NCBI GenBank assembly: GCA_014706295.1
Contig: JACSVZ010000004.1
Location: 87,179,047 to 87,243,046 of the forward strand
DNA: 64,000 nucleotides
Origin: Lycocorax pyrrhopterus obiensis
Lineage: Eukaryota > Chordata > Aves > Passeriformes > Paradisaeidae
Reading direction: 5' to 3'
Below are positions 60,781-64,000 of this stretch, one piece after another. Both the position numbers and the translations under genes were made by a program. Under the pieces are notes generated by a model. The model had not been told where the DNA came from and ran no database searches. It saw only the letters and a list, made by a program, of their open reading frames with translations. How positions within the stretch are numbered: the first letter of the stretch is position 1; every line of letters begins with the position of its first letter.

Positions 60781-62949
60781 CCATTCGCCTCGGTGACAGA
60801 GTGACAGTATCTTCAAGTGTTCAGTTGGAAAAGTACAATTTCAGACAATCTGATCAGCATGGATACATGATACTCATCATTTCAGACAAATTGGATTATT
60901 TGACCAAGAAAAAATTCCTTGGTTAGCAAGCAGTCAACCAAAAAAATTGACTATTAACTTCTCAATTTAGTATATCTGTGATTTTTTTGAATTCTTACAG
61001 TAAAATCTGACAAGATGGATTGTGGCATAAACTCTAAATGGAGGCTAAGGGATAATTTTAAAATAGACTTGTTCAGTGAGCCAAGAAAAGGAAGAAAAAG
61101 TATACTTTCTCACTGGAATTTTAGTAGCCAAGTGTTCGAAGGTCTGTGAATTTAAACTTTTAAATGAGTCAGTTATATTCTTCTCTGTTACGACTAACCC
61201 ACAGAAAATGAGTGGTCTCTGTCACAACTTATATAGGTGACAAAAGGACTGCTGCTGAGCTCCTTCTCTGGTGGCAGCACAGAGGGGCGGCTTGCCCAGC
61301 AGGGACTGAGGAATAGGTTTTGTCACAGCTCCCCATTGTCAGTATCCAGCTGGGTATAAAAATGCAGAGAAGAGACTTGATTCACTATTAGATTATTTAT
61401 AAAATAAGTATGTATACTTAATAACACCATGCTGTCCATTTATAAGACCAATACACTTCAGGAGTCAGTCTGGAAAATAAAGAAGCTTACTATGAAAGTA
61501 AGCTTAAAATGATGCAGCTAAGATCGCTGGACGTAGCGTGTAAACTGAGTCGTGGATCACCTTAAAACAAGATCTGCAGGCGTGCAGCAAAGACAAGGCA
61601 AGAGGGGCCTCCATTGGAGGGGAGGGTGCAGAGGGTGTTTTGTGCTCTGCTTCTGCCCTGGGAAAGGACAGAGCAGAGCCCAGGGTCTGAGGTGAAGGCA
61701 GCAGAGGTAGGCAGGAGCACAACACACCTGGGAAGAGCAAGGCCCAGGGAGCAAAATATCTCCCCTTAGATTTGTGTTTTATCCTCTCCCTCCTCTCCAC
61801 AGATTGGGGCCCTTTCATTTGTCTCATCAAATTAGAAAAATATTCAACAGAAAGCAAAAAATCAGCTGTGAAGGGATAGTGATTTTTTTTAAAGAGTAGT
61901 AACTGTCAAGCTGCATCAAAAATGCTTTCATTACAAAGATCAACTTTCTGAAAGATGCAGTGTTCATTTAATGAATTTATAGTTCATGACTATATCTTTG
62001 TACGATTCACCAAAAAATACTTATTTTTCTATCAATATTTCTGAAAAGCATCCGTAAAATGTCTGGCTTTCAACAGAAAGGAAAATATAAATCTAAAAAC
62101 AAAGGTGCAGTTGTTATCAAGTCATCATTATGCAGACAAAGGACCTGTGGCCTTCTAGCACTCCTCCACACCATGTAACCATACAATTAAAAGCCCATTG
62201 TGGTACCTGAAATCATCAAGGATAAGCTATTCTCCTTTTGTAAGAAACCTCTTCCAAAAACATGCTGTAGAAATGCTTTTAAGGAAGCATTTTCTAAACA
62301 TCATCGTGTACTCAAGTGCTGACTGAGTCATATGTTTATGTCTGACTCTGCTAGCAGAGTGACAGATATCAGCCAGCAACCAGAATTCTAAACACTTTAT
62401 TTGCACCCTGACAAGATATATAAAATCTTTGATCCAAAACTAAGATCTTGAACTTTTTCTTTGATGGCAGATGTCACAGCTGACATGCTGAGAAACAATC
62501 TAAAACTAAGTTTTGCTGAGGAAACTGTTGGTCTTCCTACAACAACATCAAAAAATGGTAAAGGCTGTTATGGTAGCACTGGGCTGCCATTGTGTGGGTA
62601 CAGAACTTTCAGCAAATTACACGGGGCCAAGGCACAAGTTCCAGAGCTGACCCATAATCAGTGATAGTGACCCAGTGCCAGGGTGTTGTCTGGCATGGTT
62701 TTGGCCCAGGTCAGCAAGTGCACAATTAGAAATAAGCCAGGGTGCCTCTCCATAGGCAGTATGGACATGGCCACCCTCCGTCAGGAACAGAAGGTATTTC
62801 ACATGAAAATGAGCCTTGCATGATATCTGTCTGAAGTCAGAAGACTGAATGTCGGCAGATGTATGGGCATGTTCACCTCTACTTTTCTCCCGTTATTATG
62901 ACACTGGTTGCCCCTGAGTTCTTGCTGAAACTGGTGGGTCAGGTCCCAG

Positions 62950-63150
62950 TTGCAACCCCATTCCATCAGTGACAGAACAAGGGGGATTTGCTTCAAACTG
63001 AAAGAGGGTAGGTTTAGATAAGGTATTAGGAAGAAATTATTTACTGTAAGAGTGGTGAGGCACTGGAACAGGTTGCCCAAAGGAGTTGTGGATGCCCCAA
63101 CCCTGGTCAGGTTGGATGGAGCTCTGAGCAACGTGGTCTAGTGAAAGTGT
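62950..63150 (+). repeat. CR1 LINE 3' fragment
   Basis: Contains 'aagagggtaggtttagataaggtattaggaagaaattatttactgtaagagtggtgaggcactggaacaggttgcccaaaggagttgtggatgcccc', the canonical CR1 segment before the 3' end, on the plus strand. Confidence 0.92.
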
Positions 63151-63179
63151 CCCTGTCCACAGCAGCGGAGTTGGAACTC

Positions 63180-63960
63180 GTCACAAACAGAGTTCCTCAG
63201 AGATCTGCTCAGGAATCTGGGCTTTGAATTATGGATGCAGATCAGCTAGAAAAGAGTTTCTGGTAAGGTGACAAAGTTTGCTGGTAATACTGATTAGGGG
63301 AGTAAAAACAAAATATCAGTGCAAAGAGCTACCGAGTGATCTTACAATACTGAGTGAATAAACGATGAAAGGCAGGTGAAATGTAACTGAATTCTGCATT
63401 GACACATTTTGCAGAAAAAAATTAAACTACATCCTAAATTTGCTCATGCCCACGCGCCAATAAACTAATTAGCTGAGAAACCAGCTCTCACTACTCAGGA
63501 AATATATCTTGGCTTTATTGTGTACAGTTCTGTGCAAACATTGGCTTGCTGCTCAATACAAGTTAGAAGAACTAAATAAAGTACTACAAATCATTAAGAA
63601 AGGAATAGAAATAGCGATAAAAGACCTTATCACACCCTTGTGTAAATTGAAAGTTCTGTGTTCAGAGCTATACAAGAGCAGTTTATGGTTTTAGTCTCCC
63701 AATTCCAAAAACAAAAACCTGAAAAAGATATAGAAAAGGGCAAGAAGGATCATCACTGATATGGGACAGTATCCATACTTTTCAAAGAGTGACCAAGGAA
63801 TTTTCAATTTTCTACAAGAAACAGAGATGACTGGTAGTGTATTATTCTTAATACCTAGAAAATAACTGATGTTACCTAGAAAGTGAAGAAGGAAATATTA
63901 ATTGCTGTTTCAGTACAAGAACTGAGGTCAGGTCATAGGTTTAAAACAAAGAAATAAAGT
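63180..63960 (+). repeat. probable ancient CR1/L3 LINE relic
   Basis: Pieces such as 'gtgacaaagtttgctggtaatactgat' (reverse-transcriptase FAD block), 'atatatcttggctttattgtgtacagttctgtgcaa' and 'aagatatagaaaagggcaagaaggatcatcactgatatgggacag' occur in the order expected of L3-group LINEs. Divergence is high. Confidence 0.5.
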
Positions 63961-64000
63961 ACTGTTTTGCACCATGCATAATTAAAAAGTAAAGCCTATT

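Larger units (their letters stand above)
58872..64000 (-). other. MLIP: MLIP intron (partial)
   Basis: Runs from the internal exon to the right edge. I looked for the preceding MLIP exon (region equivalent to human KYANLSSPSSTVSESQL) and did not find it. It contains two adjacent minus-strand CR1 copies, a plus-strand CR1 3' piece, an ancient LINE relic and a tandem duplication. Bases 60800-62940 hold no feature I can name. Confidence 0.65.

Overview
The window is vertebrate and almost certainly avian nuclear DNA. It is AT-rich, intron-dominated, and littered with decayed CR1-type LINE copies, including 3' ends with the bird-type 'gattctat(g)' tail. It carries parts of two genes, both on the minus strand. 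The first seven coding exons of TINAG (tubulointerstitial nephritis antigen) run from 23936 down to 520, and three 3'-terminal exons of MLIP (muscular LMNA-interacting protein) lie between 58871 and 41426. MLIP lying upstream of TINAG in the same orientation is the arrangement known from human 6p12, so this is a conserved synteny block.

Layout. 1-23936: TINAG exons 7 to 1 and introns; exon phases agree at every junction and together give 368 codons, so only the C-terminal part of the protein (about a quarter) lies beyond the left edge. An HNF1-like palindrome sits about 155 bases before the TINAG start codon. 23937-41425: intergenic spacer with two minus-strand LINE copies (28.3-28.7 and 32.2-33.1 kb) and one plus-strand CR1 (33.9-35.3 kb) that is split by a solo LTR with target-site duplication. 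41426-58871: the MLIP 3' end. 58872-64000: MLIP intron sequence with several CR1 copies.

How the genes relate: they are a tandem pair with unrelated roles. TINAG is a secreted basement-membrane protein of kidney tubules with a dead cathepsin-B-like domain. MLIP is a lamin A/C-binding nuclear and sarcomeric protein of striated muscle. Nothing suggests an operon-like or divergent shared promoter. I found no tRNA, rRNA, CRISPR array or complete mobile element. Most long open frames here are chance or LINE remnants. The least explained coding-like stretch is a cysteine-containing open frame at 19432-19698 inside TINAG intron 1.
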